A stretch of DNA of 64,000 nucleotides from Herbihabitans rhizosphaerae (GCF_004216555.1 NZ_SGWQ01000002.1:155219-219218), one strand, 5' to 3'. Positions 51,731-61,287 are shown, counted from the stretch's first letter. Notes: a model not told the origin generated them from the sequence alone. Numbers and translations are program-made.

Positions 51731-52665
51731 TGCGGCTGGTGTTCGCCGGCACGCCGTCGGTCGCGTTGCCGTCGCTGCGTGCGCTGCTGGACTCGCCGCG
51801 GCACGAGGTCGTGGCTGTGGTGACCCGTCCGGACGCGGCGTCGGGCCGGGGCCGGAACGTGTCCCGCTCGCCGGTCGCGGAACTGGCCGACGAGCACGGG
51901 CTGGAGGTGCTCACTCCCAGGCGCGCGTCGGACCCGGATTTCCTTGCCAGGCTGGAAGAGCTGGCGCCGGACTGCTGCCCGGTGGTGGCCTACGGCGCGC
52001 TCCTTCCGGAGGCGGCGCTCGCCATTCCCAAACACGGGTGGGTGAACTTGCACTTCTCGCTGCTGCCGGAGTGGCGCGGTGCGGCGCCGGTCCAGGCGGC
52101 CGTGCGGCACGGCGACGAGATCACCGGCGCCACCACGTTCCAGATCGTCAAGGAGTTGGACGCCGGGCCGGTGTACGGCGTGCTCACCGAGCCGGTGCGG
52201 CCGACCGACACCGCCGGTGAGCTGCTCGACCGGCTCGCCGAAGCCGGCGCCTCCCTGCTGCTGTCCACAATGGACGGTGTAGAGGACGGCACGCTGCACG
52301 CGGTGGATCAGCCGGCCGAGGGCGTCAGCTACGCCGGCAAGGTCACCGTGGACCACGCGCACGTCGATTTCACCGAGCCCGCGCTCGGCGTGGACCGGCT
52401 GATCCGCTCGGTCACACCGGAGCCCGGCGCGTGGGCCACCTTCCAGGACGCGCGGCTCAAGCTCGGGCCGGTGTCCACTGTGGACGGTGATACCGGGGAA
52501 CCGTTGGAGCCGGGGGAGATCCGCGTCGAACGCAAACGTGTACTGGTGGGCACGGCGACCCGTCCGGTGGCACTCGGCGAGGTGCAGGCGCAGGGCAAGA
52601 AGCGGATGGCGGCGATCGACTGGGCGCGCGGCGTGCGGCCCGAGTCGGGGGAGCGGCTGACGTGA
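51730..52665 (+). CDS. fmt: Methionyl-tRNA formyltransferase
   Basis: A 311-residue enzyme that formylates initiator tRNA. The catalytic region is [20 protein letters not shown] (Asn/His), then [15 protein letters not shown]-terminal OB-like domain is included. Two palindromes are embedded (GTCCAC-A-ATGGAC, 52263-52275, L-S-T-M-D; GTCCAC-T-GTGGAC, 52473-52485, V-S-T-V-D). It overlaps rsmB by GTGA. Confidence 0.96.
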   Translation: MRLVFAGTPSVALPSLRALLDSPRHEVVAVVTRPDAASGRGRNVSRSPVAELADEHGLEVLTPRRASDPDFLARLEELAPDCCPVVAYGALLPEAALAIPKHGWVNLHFSLLPEWRGAAPVQAAVRHGDEITGATTFQIVKELDAGPVYGVLTEPVRPTDTAGELLDRLAEAGASLLLSTMDGVEDGTLHAVDQPAEGVSYAGKVTVDHAHVDFTEPALGVDRLIRSVTPEPGAWATFQDARLKLGPVSTVDGDTGEPLEPGEIRVERKRVLVGTATRPVALGEVQAQGKKRMAAIDWARGVRPESGERLT

Positions 52666-53042
52666 ACCGACGGCCTTCGCGTCCCAAGCGCCCCGGCCCG
52701 CCGAAGCGCCGGACCACCCCGCGCCCGCCGGTCGACGACCCGGCCCGCCGTGCCGCGCTGGACACCCTGCGCGCGGTGCGTGCCCAGGACGCGTACGCCA
52801 ACCTGGTGCTGCCCGGAATGCTGCGCGACCGCCGGATCACCGGGCGGGACGCGGCGCTGGCCACCGAGCTGGCCTACGGTTCGTGCCGCGCGATCGGCTG
52901 GCTGGACCAGGTGCTCGAAGCGTGTTCGGAACGAGCACTGTCCACAGTGGACCCTGAGCTGCTCGACGCGCTGCGGCTGGGCGCGTACCAGTTGCTGCGC
53001 ACCAGGATTCCGCCGCACGCGGCCGTCGCGTCCACTGTGGAC
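52263..53042. repeat. Cluster of the dispersed palindrome GTCCAC-W-RTGGAC
   Basis: Four copies here: 52263-52275, 52473-52485, 52940-52952 and 53030-53042. Other perfect copies in the window: 12512, 13628, 23787, 26700, 30236, 44298, 47239, 50492 and 62685 (first base of 13). One-base variants: 13874, 16434, 16914, 37629, 47563 and 49482. All are inside genes, and in every case I checked the codons read TCC-ACW-GTG-GAC (Ser-Thr-Val-Asp, sometimes Met/Leu/Ile), on either strand. Confidence 0.9.
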
Positions 53043-54077
53043 CTCGTGCGTTCGGAGTCCGGCTCGAAGCTCGGCGGGTTCGTCAACGCCGTGCTGCGCC
53101 GGGTGTCCGAGGCGGACGAGGCGACCTGGGTGGAGCGGCTCGCGCCGGACGCGGCCACCGATCCGGTGGGCCACCTCGCGACCGCCACCTCGCACCCCAA
53201 GTGGATCGCCCGCGCGTTCGCCGACGCGCTCGGTGACACCGGCGACGAGCTGGCCGCCGCGCTGCGTGCCGACGACCGGCGTCCCGCCGTGCATCTGGTC
53301 GCACGGCCGGGGGAGATCAGCGCCGACGAGCTGGCCGCCGTCACCGGGGGAGACGTCGCGCCCTACTCGCCGTACGGCGTGCGGCTGGAGGCGGGCGCCG
53401 GCGATCCCGCCGACCTGGAGCCGGTGGCCGAGAAGTTCGCCGCCGTGCAGGACGAGGGCAGCCAGCTGTGCGCGCTCGCGCTGACCCGGCCGGAGCTGGA
53501 AACCGTTGCGGCACAAGAGGAGCGTTGGCTCGACCTGTGCGCCGGCCCTGGCGGGAAGGCGGCCCTGCTCGGCGCGCTCGCCGCGGTGTCGGGTGCGACG
53601 GTGGACGCCGTGGAGAAGACGCCGCACCGCGCCGGGCTGGTGCGCGGCGCGGTCGAAGGGCTGCCGGTGACCGTGCACCTGGCCGACGGCCGGGAGTTCG
53701 GCGAGCCGGGCAGCTACGACCGGGTGCTGGTGGACGCGCCGTGCACCGGGCTCGGGTCACTGCGCAGGCGGCCCGAGGCACGCTGGCGGCGGCAGCCGTC
53801 GGACGTCGGCGGGCTGACCAAGCTGCAGCGGGAACTGCTGATGCGGGCGGTCGAGCTGGTGCGCCCCGGCGGTGTGGTGGCCTACGTGGTGTGCTCGCCG
53901 CACCTGGCGGAGACCGTCGGAGTGGTGGGCGACGTGGTGCGCCGAACCGGCGCGAAACCCTTGCCCGCCAAGGAGTTCTTCCCCGAGATGCCCGACCTCG
54001 GCGACGGCGACAACGTCCAGCTCTGGCCCCACCGGCACGGCACCGACGCCATGTTCTGCGCCCTGTTGCGCCGCTAA
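52662..54077 (+). CDS. rsmB: 16S rRNA (cytosine-C5)-methyltransferase RsmB
   Basis: A 471-residue enzyme that methylates C967 of 16S rRNA in E. coli. A basic Pro-rich start ([16 protein letters not shown]) is followed by a NusB-like RNA-binding domain ([20 protein letters not shown] ...). A Rossmann SAM domain with [20 protein letters not shown] and [19 protein letters not shown] comes last; its catalytic cysteines are in PCTG and YVVCSPH. Two palindromes lie 78 bp apart (52940-52952 and 53030-53042), and a CCGTTG-type repeat is at 53503-53520. The stop overlaps the convergent VWA gene by 4 nt. Confidence 0.95.
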   Translation: MNRRPSRPKRPGPPKRRTTPRPPVDDPARRAALDTLRAVRAQDAYANLVLPGMLRDRRITGRDAALATELAYGSCRAIGWLDQVLEACSERALSTVDPELLDALRLGAYQLLRTRIPPHAAVASTVDLVRSESGSKLGGFVNAVLRRVSEADEATWVERLAPDAATDPVGHLATATSHPKWIARAFADALGDTGDELAAALRADDRRPAVHLVARPGEISADELAAVTGGDVAPYSPYGVRLEAGAGDPADLEPVAEKFAAVQDEGSQLCALALTRPELETVAAQEERWLDLCAGPGGKAALLGALAAVSGATVDAVEKTPHRAGLVRGAVEGLPVTVHLADGREFGEPGSYDRVLVDAPCTGLGSLRRRPEARWRRQPSDVGGLTKLQRELLMRAVELVRPGGVVAYVVCSPHLAETVGVVGDVVRRTGAKPLPAKEFFPEMPDLGDGDNVQLWPHRHGTDAMFCALLRR

Positions 54078-55861
54078 CCGGCGCCGGAGAGGACCTGGGC
54101 GAGGGTGGCGTCGACGCCCTTGGCCTCGATGATCTCCGCCAGGCTGCCGCCGGTCTGCTCGGTGATCTTGCGCAGCGCGTTGCGGTCCGGTGACGGGCCG
54201 AGCGCCACGATGCTGACCGACACCTTCCGCGCGGGGTCCGCGGCGCTGCGCAGCGCCGCGAGCAACTGGGGGTCGCCGGGCGTGCCGTCGTTCGGTCCGT
54301 CGGTGATCACCACGACCCGGTTGGTCTTGCCGTCGACGTAGTTGTTGGTCGCCGAGCGGTACACGGCCATGATGCTCGCGTTCAGATGTGTCGCGCTGAC
54401 CGGATTGAGCCCGTTGACGCCGGTGTGCAGCGCCGAGCGGTAGTCCGCGACCGGCCTGGTCGGCACGAGCTGCCGGAACGGTTCCTCGCCCTGCAGCGCC
54501 CGGGAGAACTCCCACAGCCCGACCGAGCCGGACGCGGTCCAGTCGGCGAGCTGGTGCAGGGCCTGCTTGACCCACTCCATCCGGCTCTTGCCGTCCCCGC
54601 CGTCCTGCTCCATCGACTTGGACACGTCCACCAGCACGGTCACCACCTGGCCGCCGCCGGTGGCGTTGCTCCACGCGGTGACCAGCTGCTGGGTCGCCTG
54701 CGGGTCGGCCGGCACCAGGTTCGACGCGGGCGCGTCCCAGCGCAGGCCGGGCGATGGGCTGGGGCGGTCGTTCTGGTCCTTGCCGCGCAGGCCCGCCTTG
54801 GCGAACTCGCGCTGCTGGTCCGGCTCCTTGAGAAAGTCGCGGAACCGTTGTGCCGCACGGATGTGCGTCGGTTCGATGCCCGCGCCGGCGAGACCGACGA
54901 GCGGGAAGTCGGCGTTCGGGCTCGGGCCCTTGGACACGACCGCGGTCAGCGGGCTGGCCGGCGGCGGCTTGCCGTCGAAGCCCATGTTCCTGCGGTACAG
55001 GTCGACCTCGGCCACCGGGATCGCGTTGTAGGACAGGCCCGCCATGCCGGTGGAGTCGCCGAGCTGGATCAGCGCGTCGCGGGTGGTCGGCGGGACGTTG
55101 GCCGCCTGCGCGGCGGCGAGTCGGGCCATCGCCTCCTGCACCACCGGCAGCGTGAGGGTGGCGGTGGTGACCGGGCCGTTGCGCCACGGGCTGACGCCGG
55201 CCATCCCGCCCTGCAGCGCGAGCCCGCTCGCCGGGTTGGTCGTCGGCGAGGGCAGCGCGAGGCCGAACCGGCCCCACTCGGGGTGGCCGAAGCGGCTCCA
55301 GCCGTCGGGTGCCGCGGCCAGCTCCGGCACGTCGCTCCAGCGGAACGTCGGCCCGGAGTTCAGCGCGCTCGCGGCCTCCTCGCGCACGGCGAGCACCACC
55401 GGGCTGCCGGCGACCGACTCGGGCGCGGCACCGATCAGCGCGTTGTTGGTGGCGGACAGTCTGCTGGTCCAGAACGAGGAGTCCGGCAGCCACGCCTGCG
55501 GGCGCGGGCCGAGCTGCGACTCGTCCCATTTTCCGGTGAGCCCGCCGAGCGCGCGCTCCGGCTCGACCGCGTTCACGTCGACCGTGACGCAGTGGTCGTG
55601 CACGACGTTGCGCTGCGAGTTCCACCGGCCGGCCGACTCCTTGACGGCGGACTCGACGCTCGGCGCGACGGCGACCCGCAACGAGAGGTCGCCCTGCGGG
55701 CACCCCTCAGGCTGGTCGGCCGCGCGACTGTCCATGGCCGACTGCAGCCACGTCCAACCGAGCCATCCGAGGAGGACCACCGCCACCAGGCTGACCGCGA
55801 CGATCGGCCAGCCAGCGACGCCGCGACGCGCGGGTTCACCCTGCGCGCGGTGTCGACCCAT
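54074..55861 (-). CDS. Membrane-anchored solute-binding-like / VWA-domain protein
   Basis: A 595-residue protein with a single N-terminal transmembrane helix (GWPIVAVSLVAVVLLGWLGW) and a periplasmic-binding-protein-like part (~45-360). A C-terminal von Willebrand A domain (~395-590) has the MIDAS motif DVSKSMEQD (D-x-S-x-S), the later VVVITDGPNDGTPGD and a Thr/Asp-containing middle. This fusion type is common in actinobacteria and binds unknown ligands outside the cell. Overlaps rsmB by 4 nt. Contains a CCGTTG-type repeat at 54843-54860. Confidence 0.82.
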   Translation of the reverse strand: MGRHRAQGEPARRGVAGWPIVAVSLVAVVLLGWLGWTWLQSAMDSRAADQPEGCPQGDLSLRVAVAPSVESAVKESAGRWNSQRNVVHDHCVTVDVNAVEPERALGGLTGKWDESQLGPRPQAWLPDSSFWTSRLSATNNALIGAAPESVAGSPVVLAVREEAASALNSGPTFRWSDVPELAAAPDGWSRFGHPEWGRFGLALPSPTTNPASGLALQGGMAGVSPWRNGPVTTATLTLPVVQEAMARLAAAQAANVPPTTRDALIQLGDSTGMAGLSYNAIPVAEVDLYRRNMGFDGKPPPASPLTAVVSKGPSPNADFPLVGLAGAGIEPTHIRAAQRFRDFLKEPDQQREFAKAGLRGKDQNDRPSPSPGLRWDAPASNLVPADPQATQQLVTAWSNATGGGQVVTVLVDVSKSMEQDGGDGKSRMEWVKQALHQLADWTASGSVGLWEFSRALQGEEPFRQLVPTRPVADYRSALHTGVNGLNPVSATHLNASIMAVYRSATNNYVDGKTNRVVVITDGPNDGTPGDPQLLAALRSAADPARKVSVSIVALGPSPDRNALRKITEQTGGSLAEIIEAKGVDATLAQVLSGAG

Positions 55862-56004
55862 GCGACAGGTCCCCTTTCAAGCGATCCGTGAACGGACTGG
55901 TCGTAGCCGTCCGTAGTCGACACCCGAGTGGCCTCCACCCCGACACGGAGCGCATCCGGCGGTCGCCACTCTAATAGGTGAGTGTCGCCGGTCAAGAGTA
56001 GCTA

Positions 56005-56907
56005 CTATGAGTGAGATTCGTGTTGCGCGCTGGTCGATGTGAGGACGGCGGCGCAGACCGCGGTCAGCCGCTCACGCAGCGGCGCGGCCCGTTCGGTGAG
56101 CGCGGCCTGTTCTCGCACGTACTGGGCCCGGCCGCGCTCCGACTCGATCGGCACCGGCTCAAATCCGATGGCCGACAGGTCGTACGGGCTCGCCCGCATG
56201 TCCAGCGCCCGAACTTCCAGAGCCAGCTCGAAACAGTCCGCCAGCAGGTCGGACGGCGCGTACGGGTCGAGCTTGTAGGCCCACTTGTAGAGATCCATCG
56301 TCGCGTGCAGGCACCCGGGCTGCTCCAGCTCGATCTGGCGCGGCCGGCTCGGCTGGACCGTGTTGCGCGGGCGCGCCGGCGCGGTGAAGAACCGGAACGC
56401 GTCGTAGTGCGTGCAGCGCAGCTTCGAGGACTCGACGACCTCGTTCGTGCCGCCCCGACCGAGTCGCAGTGGCCAGCCGGTGTGACGGATCTCCTCCTCG
56501 CCGGCCCGGTACACCATCGCCCATTCGTGCAGGCCAAAGCAGTTCAGCCGGGGTGTGCGGGCCGCGGTGGCGCGCAGCAGGTCCAGCACGAACGACGCCG
56601 TCTCGCGGCGATTGTCCGGCAGCGCGACGAGGTCCAGTGCCACGCCGCCGGGCACCTCCGCGTAGGCCGGCCAGCGCAGGTACTCGCGCGCGGACGAGCC
56701 CGCGAGCACCACGCCCGGCCCAGGGTGCCAGCGCAGCAGCTTGGACGGGCGGAACGAGTAGTAGGTGAACATGAAGTCGAGCACCGGGTGCTTCTCCCCG
56801 GCGGCGCGGCGGCGCGCGTGCGGCTCGGTCCACCGGCGGACCCTGGCGACGTGCTCGTCCCGGCGGGCCGTCCACGCCGCCTCGCCGAGCACGATCGCGC
56901 CGCTCAC
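56005..56907 (-). CDS. Protein of the family usually annotated 3-methyladenine DNA glycosylase
   Basis: A 300-residue cytosolic protein, rich in Trp/Tyr/His: [51 protein letters not shown], and the C-terminal QIELEQPGCLHATMDLYKWA. This is a conserved actinobacterial family whose database name is 3-methyladenine DNA glycosylase. I see no helix-hairpin-helix or AAG-type active site, so the name is only provisional. GTG 56907 is chosen; a longer open frame upstream runs through the neighbouring gene. Confidence 0.65.
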   Translation of the reverse strand: MSGAIVLGEAAWTARRDEHVARVRRWTEPHARRRAAGEKHPVLDFMFTYYSFRPSKLLRWHPGPGVVLAGSSAREYLRWPAYAEVPGGVALDLVALPDNRRETASFVLDLLRATAARTPRLNCFGLHEWAMVYRAGEEEIRHTGWPLRLGRGGTNEVVESSKLRCTHYDAFRFFTAPARPRNTVQPSRPRQIELEQPGCLHATMDLYKWAYKLDPYAPSDLLADCFELALEVRALDMRASPYDLSAIGFEPVPIESERGRAQYVREQAALTERAAPLRERLTAVCAAVLTSTSAQHESHS

Positions 56908-56921
56908 GCCGTCGACGGTAG

Positions 56922-57977
56922 TCAGGCCCCGTTGCCGGTGTGCGTGCCGTCCCGAACGGTGCCGACGTACTCCTCGACCAGGTCCTCCAGCGCGACCACG
57001 CCGAGCACGGCGCCGTCCTCGCCGACCGCGGCGGCCAGGTGGCTCTCCTCGCGGCGCAGCGCCGCCAGCGCCGCGTCCAGCCGCGCGTTCGCGCTCACCT
57101 CGGGGAGCTGCCGCACCCTGGACAGCGGCACTGGCGTGGCCGGATCCGCGCCCGACAGGTCCAGCACGTCCTTGACGTGCACGTACCCGGTGATCCGGCC
57201 CTCGTCGGTGCGCACCGGGAAGCGGGAGAACCCGGTGTCGGTGACCGCCGAGGCGATGTCCTCGACCGTCGGCTCGCCCGGCACCGTGCGCACCTCGCCG
57301 AGCGGCACCAGCACGTCGGCCACCGTGTGCTCGACCGACGACAGCGTCTGCGCCAGCCGCCGGTGTTCCGCGGGCTCGATCAGCCCCTCCCGGCGCGACT
57401 CGCTGAGCAGCTCGGCCAGCTCGCCGGAGGTGTACGCGGTCTCCAACTCGTCGCGCGGCTCCACCTTGAACAGGCGCAGCATCGAGTTCGCGACCAGGTT
57501 CAGTATCCAGATGAACGGGGTGGCGATCTTCACCCACAGCACGTGCGCCGGGACCAGCCACAGCGCCAGCCGCTCCGGCTCGGCGATCGCGAGGTTCTTC
57601 GGCACCATCTCGCCGACCAGCACGTGCAGCAAGGTCATCACCGCGAGCGCGAAGGCGAACGCGATCGCGTGCAGCAGGTAGGTCGGCAGCGTGAGGCCGA
57701 GCGCGTGCAGCGTCACCTCCAGCCGGTGCGCGATGGCGGGTTCGCCGAACGACAGCAGCAGCAGCGAGCAGATCGTGATGCCGAGCTGCGCGCCGGCCAG
57801 CATGGCGGACACGTCGCGGCTGGCGTTGATCACGATCTGCGCGCGCTTCTTCCCTTGTGCGACAAGGGATTCCAGCCGGTCACGGCGCGAGGAGATGAGG
57901 GTGAACTCCGCGCCGACGAAGAACGCGTTGGCCAGCAGCAGCACGACGATCAAACCCAGGGCCGCCCAGTCGCTCAC
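56922..57977 (-). CDS. CNNM/CBS-domain membrane protein (hemolysin C-like), second copy
   Basis: A 351-residue protein. The CNNM transmembrane domain (DUF21, ~1-180) starts DWAALGLIVVLLLANAFFVG and has GAEFTLISSRRDRLE and MVPKNLAIAEPE. A CBS pair follows (~200-330: DVLVPLGEVRTVPGEPTVED, GYVHVKDVLDL). Relatives act in Mg/Co efflux or Mg transport. A CorC_HlyC domain appears absent or very short compared with the upstream paralogue. GTGA overlap with the upstream gene. A TCCCTTGT-GCG-ACAAGGGA element is embedded at 57851-57869. Confidence 0.9.
   Translation of the reverse strand: MSDWAALGLIVVLLLANAFFVGAEFTLISSRRDRLESLVAQGKKRAQIVINASRDVSAMLAGAQLGITICSLLLLSFGEPAIAHRLEVTLHALGLTLPTYLLHAIAFAFALAVMTLLHVLVGEMVPKNLAIAEPERLALWLVPAHVLWVKIATPFIWILNLVANSMLRLFKVEPRDELETAYTSGELAELLSESRREGLIEPAEHRRLAQTLSSVEHTVADVLVPLGEVRTVPGEPTVEDIASAVTDTGFSRFPVRTDEGRITGYVHVKDVLDLSGADPATPVPLSRVRQLPEVSANARLDAALAALRREESHLAAAVGEDGAVLGVVALEDLVEEYVGTVRDGTHTGNGA
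57851..57869. repeat. Representative of the dispersed CCGTTG/CTTGTG inverted-repeat family
   Basis: TCCCTTGT-GCG-ACAAGGGA is a perfect 8-bp repeat inside the CNNM gene. Related elements lie at 10690-10710, 10763-10783, 18263-18275, 21280-21294, 26041-26055, 46374-46389, 53503-53520, 54843-54860 and 63406-63424. In genes they mostly encode V-A-A-Q, V-G-A-Q, V-V-G-Q or L-V-A-Q. The common core is CSTTG-Y-G-N-CACAASG. Confidence 0.6.
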
Positions 57978-59311
57978 GGCGCCTCCCCGGTCGTCTCGCG
58001 CGCGGCGGCGGTGCGCTGCACGTTGATCTCGGCGATCCGGTGCCGGTCCATCTCGGTGACGGTGAGCCGCCAGCCGTGGACCTCGATCGAGTCGTCGTCG
58101 CCGGGGATCCGCCCGAGCCGGTCGAGCACCAGGCCGGCCACCGTCTCGTACTCGCCCTCGGGCATCTTGAAGCCGGTGACGTCGGCGATCTCGTCGGCGC
58201 GCAGTTGCCCGGAGACGACCCAACTGTCCGCGTCCAGCCGCTGCGACGCGGGCGCCTCGCGCACGTCGTGCTCGTCGCGGACGTCGCCGATGATCTCCTC
58301 GACCACGTCCTCGAAGGTCACCAGCCCGGCCGTGCCGCCGTACTCGTCGACCACGATCGCCAGCTGCAGGTGCGAGTCGCGCAGGCGGTCCAGCAGCGCG
58401 TCACCCGGCAGCGACTCCGGCACGGTGAGCACCGGCCGCAGCATGGAGCCGATCTTGAGGGTGTCCCGGTCGGCGGCCGGCACCGTGAACGCCTGCTTGA
58501 CGTGCACGGCACCGCGCACGTCGTCCAGGTCCTCGCGGTACACCGGGAACCGGGACAGGCCGGTGTCCCGGCACAGGTCCACCAGGTCGGTCACCGAGCT
58601 GTCCACGCTCAGCGCGTGGATCTGCACGCGCGGGGTCATCAGTTCGCCGGCGTCGCGGTCGCCGAACCGCAGCGACTTGTCCATCAGCTCCGCGGTGGAG
58701 GTGTCCAGCGTGCCGCTCTCCGCGCTGGCCCGCACGATCGAGCCGAGCTCCTGCGGCGAGCGCGCGGACCGCAGTTCCTCCTGCGGTTCGACGCCGAACT
58801 TGCGCACCACCCAGTTCGCGCTGTTGTTCATCAGGCTGATCAGCCAGCGGAACGTGGAGGAGAACCGCGAGTGGTAGCCGGCCACGGCGCGCGCGGTCTG
58901 CAATGGCCGCGCGATGGCCAGGTTCTTCGGCACCATCTCGCCGAGGATCATGGACAGCGAGGTGGCCAGGACCAGCGCGATCACGACCGAGAAGTTGTCC
59001 GCGACGTTCTCGGACAGGCCCATCGCGGTGAGCAGCGGGTCGATCAGGTCACCGATCAGTGGCTCGGCGACATAGCCGGTGATCAGTGTGGTGAGCGTGA
59101 TCGCCACCTGCGCGCCGGAGAGCTGGAACGACAGGGTGCGATGCGCCTTGAGGACGGCGTGCGCCCGGCGGTCGCCGACCTTGCGCACGTTCGCCTCGAC
59201 CGTGCTGCGCTCCAGCGCGGTGAGGGAGAACTCGGCGGCGACCGCGAGCCCGGTGCCGATCGTCAGCAGGACGACGAAGAGCAGGCCCGCGATCGCGAGG
59301 ACGACATCCAT
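57974..59311 (-). CDS. CNNM/CBS-domain membrane protein with CorC_HlyC domain, first copy
   Basis: A 445-residue paralogue of the downstream gene. DUF21 membrane domain (LFVVLLTIGTGLAVAAEFSL, EMVPKNLAIARPL), CBS pair (GELMTPRVQIHALSVDSSVT, RGAVHVKQAFTV) and a C-terminal CorC_HlyC domain (VSGQLRADEIADVTGFKMPE) are all present. The two form a tandem pair typical of actinobacteria (Rv1842c/Rv1841c-like), possibly assembling as heterodimers in the membrane. Start ATG 59311. Confidence 0.92.
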   Translation of the reverse strand: MDVVLAIAGLLFVVLLTIGTGLAVAAEFSLTALERSTVEANVRKVGDRRAHAVLKAHRTLSFQLSGAQVAITLTTLITGYVAEPLIGDLIDPLLTAMGLSENVADNFSVVIALVLATSLSMILGEMVPKNLAIARPLQTARAVAGYHSRFSSTFRWLISLMNNSANWVVRKFGVEPQEELRSARSPQELGSIVRASAESGTLDTSTAELMDKSLRFGDRDAGELMTPRVQIHALSVDSSVTDLVDLCRDTGLSRFPVYREDLDDVRGAVHVKQAFTVPAADRDTLKIGSMLRPVLTVPESLPGDALLDRLRDSHLQLAIVVDEYGGTAGLVTFEDVVEEIIGDVRDEHDVREAPASQRLDADSWVVSGQLRADEIADVTGFKMPEGEYETVAGLVLDRLGRIPGDDDSIEVHGWRLTVTEMDRHRIAEINVQRTAAARETTGEAP

Positions 59312-59439
59312 CAGCGGACACCGCCGCGATGGTCATGGAGGACGCCGGGTTGTTCACCCGGCTCGGTACTGTCACCGTGCACGGACGGTGTTCACCCCTT
59401 GGCTGTCAATCGGTCAACCGTGTTCAGTGTACGGCGAGA

Positions 59440-60003
59440 TTACGGGCGCCGGCCCAGCAGCGCCACCAGTCGTTCGGCAGGCGGCGCGTCGCCGGGCACC
59501 GGAACGGGCGGATCGAAGATGCCGGCGCCCTGCCAGTGGGCCACGGCCGGCTCCGCGACCTCGATCAGCGCGCCGGCCAGATCATCGCCGATGCGGTGCG
59601 GCACGCCGACCGCGGTGGCCAGATCCCAGCCGTGCACGGCCAGGTCGACGGTCATCTGCCAGCAGTACTCGGTGGCCGAGGTGTCGCCGAAGGACAGGTG
59701 CACGGTCCGCTCGATCGCGCCGGGTTCGAGCCACGCCCCGCGAGCCGTGGTGGCCGACTTCTCCCACGCGGCAACGGGTTCCGCGCCGAGTTGGTCACCG
59801 TCGTACCGGTCGCCGACCTCGGCCATCGTGGCGCCGGCGAGCAGTTCGGGCACCCAGAGCTGCTCGTACACGAGGTGGTTCACCAGGTCGGTGACGGTCC
59901 AGTCGGTGCACGGCGTCGGGCCGTCCCACTGGCCGGGCTCGACCTCGTGCACGGCCCGGTCGAAGATCGTCATCGCCTGACCGTGTGCTTCGAGAACGTC
60001 CAT
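59440..60003 (-). CDS. DinB-like/maleylpyruvate isomerase N-terminal (TIGR03086) protein
   Basis: A 187-residue protein with AVHEVEPGQWDGPTPCTDWT followed by VTDLVNHLVYEQLWVPELLA, then FGDTSATEYCWQMTVDLAVH and GWDLATAVG. These are the metal-site His pattern of the mycothiol-dependent isomerase N-terminal/DinB superfamily, TIGR03086 subgroup. Mycothiol-dependent chemistry is plausible in an actinobacterium, but the substrate is unknown. The ATG at 60003 follows only weak ribosome-binding sequence. Confidence 0.85.
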   Translation of the reverse strand: MDVLEAHGQAMTIFDRAVHEVEPGQWDGPTPCTDWTVTDLVNHLVYEQLWVPELLAGATMAEVGDRYDGDQLGAEPVAAWEKSATTARGAWLEPGAIERTVHLSFGDTSATEYCWQMTVDLAVHGWDLATAVGVPHRIGDDLAGALIEVAEPAVAHWQGAGIFDPPVPVPGDAPPAERLVALLGRRP

Positions 60004-60098
60004 ACGCTCCAGTGGAGCACGTTCGCCGGGTGGACCGCCCGGTGGCGGTGACTTGGCCGCATGTCGACCCAAGCCACGCTGAGGTCGAACTCGGAGGA

Positions 60099-60202
60099 GG
60101 CGTGACTGAACCACCCACGAAACCCAACCACCCACCTCGCGGCCCCCAACCACCCACTCCAAAAGACCACAGGCCGTCGGCGAAGCCGACTCGGCGACCT
60201 TG
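60099..60202 (+). repeat. Left copy of a ~105-bp inverted repeat
   Basis: This 104-bp block begins GGCGTGACTGAACCACCCAC and ends TCGGCGACCTTGC. It recurs in inverted orientation at 61183-61287 with only about ten differences. It is rich in CCACCCA-type units and contains the stem GTCGGC-GAA-GCCGAC. The two copies enclose a small gene and a TetR gene. I recall similar sequence being common in Amycolatopsis/Lentzea genomes, which would make it a dispersed element. Confidence 0.85.
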
Positions 60203-60237
60203 CTCTCGATAGACGACGCACGCGTACTCTGGGCGGT

Positions 60238-60528
60238 GTGAACCGTTGGCGCCGCATGCGCGAAGAGGGCAAGACGCCCGACTCGGGAGACGACTTGGCA
60301 ACGGGCTTGGCGCCGCATTCCCAGCTTCCCAAGCTGAGCGAGCGGTCCGAGCGTGCCGGTGAGGCCTACCTCGAGGTGGAGTCGCTGTTCTCGCCGTCGG
60401 TCAAGCACATCCAGGAGCGCAAGGAGTGGGTCGCGGTCGCCAAGATCGACGACCGGGAGACCGGCTCCGGCCCGCTGGATCTGGAGTCGGGCACCGTACG
60501 GATCGAAGTGCCGAGCAGGGATTCCTAG
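60238..60528 (+). CDS. Small conserved hypothetical protein (DUF6191-like C-terminus)
   Basis: A 96-residue protein with a charged start (NRWRRMREEGKTPDSGDD) and a C-terminal FSPSVKHIQERKEWVAVAKI followed by DDRETGSGPLDLESGTVRIE. The latter resembles small DUF6191-type proteins. No ribosome-binding site is seen, but TACTCT (60224-60229) 8 nt before the GTG suits a -10 box of a leaderless mRNA. It overlaps the convergent TetR gene by 4 nt and lies inside the inverted repeat pair. Confidence 0.6.
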   Translation: MNRWRRMREEGKTPDSGDDLATGLAPHSQLPKLSERSERAGEAYLEVESLFSPSVKHIQERKEWVAVAKIDDRETGSGPLDLESGTVRIEVPSRDS

Positions 60529-61139
60529 CCCGAGCGCCGGTGCCGGCGCACACTCTCCTCGACGAGGTCCAGCACCGGGCCGAGGTCGTCGGCCGGCAGG
60601 CCCATCGCGAGGTGGGACACCAGACCTTCGAGCACCAGTTCCAGGAACGCGGTGAGCACGTCCACGTCGATGTCGTCGCGCAGGTTGCCGGCGTCGTGCT
60701 GGCGCCGCAGCCGCTCCCGGGTGGCGTCGGTGAGCGCCTGCGAGCGCTCGGCCCAGCGCGCGCGGAACTCGGGATCGGTGCGCAGCCGCCGGGACACCTC
60801 CAGCCGGGTGCCGAGCCAGTGCGCCGGGTGGTCGGGGCCGTCTCCCTCGCCGGCCAGCAGATCGCGCATGACCTGCACAAGACCTTGGCGCGCGACGACT
60901 TCGGCCATCCGGCGCGCGTCGTCCTCGGCGAGCGCGAGGAACAGCGACTCCTTGTCCCGGAAGTGATGGAAGATCGCGCCGCGGGACAGGCCGGTGGCGT
61001 CTTCGAGACGGCGAACCGTGGCGCCTTCGTAGCCGTGGCGCGCGAAGCACGAGCGGGCGCCGTCGAGTATCTGGCTCCGCCGCGCGTCGAGGTGATCCTG
61101 ACTGACCCGAGGCACTCGTAGATCGTCCCAGTCGGGCAC
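60525..61139 (-). CDS. TetR-family transcriptional regulator (AcnR-like)
   Basis: A 204-residue regulator. The N-terminal helix-turn-helix DARRSQILDGARSCFARHGY followed by EGATVRRLEDATGLSRGAIF and HHFRDKESLFLALAEDDARR is very like AcnR, the aconitase repressor of corynebacteria and mycobacteria. No acn gene is in the window, so the target is uncertain. GTG 61139. Just upstream lies CGTACGTACG (61153-61162), a palindrome that might serve as its operator. Confidence 0.85.
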   Translation of the reverse strand: MPDWDDLRVPRVSQDHLDARRSQILDGARSCFARHGYEGATVRRLEDATGLSRGAIFHHFRDKESLFLALAEDDARRMAEVVARQGLVQVMRDLLAGEGDGPDHPAHWLGTRLEVSRRLRTDPEFRARWAERSQALTDATRERLRRQHDAGNLRDDIDVDVLTAFLELVLEGLVSHLAMGLPADDLGPVLDLVEESVRRHRRSG

Positions 61140-61182
61140 GCCGACTGCAAACCGTACGTACGTCCTGCGTTCTTTATCTCGG

Positions 61183-61287
61183 GCAAGGTCGCCGAGTCGG
61201 CTTCGCCGACGGCCTGTGGTCTTTTTGCTTGGGTGGTTGGGGGCCGCGAGGTGGGTGGCTGGGTTGATTGGGTGGTCCAGTCACGCC
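61183..61287 (-). repeat. Right copy of the ~105-bp inverted repeat
   Basis: Inverted partner of 60099-60202 (GCAAGGTCGCCGAGTCGG ... CCAGTCACGCC), 105 bp. The short flanks are also alike (GGAGG near the outer end of both). On this strand it is very G-rich (GGGTGG units) and could form structure in single strands. Confidence 0.85.
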
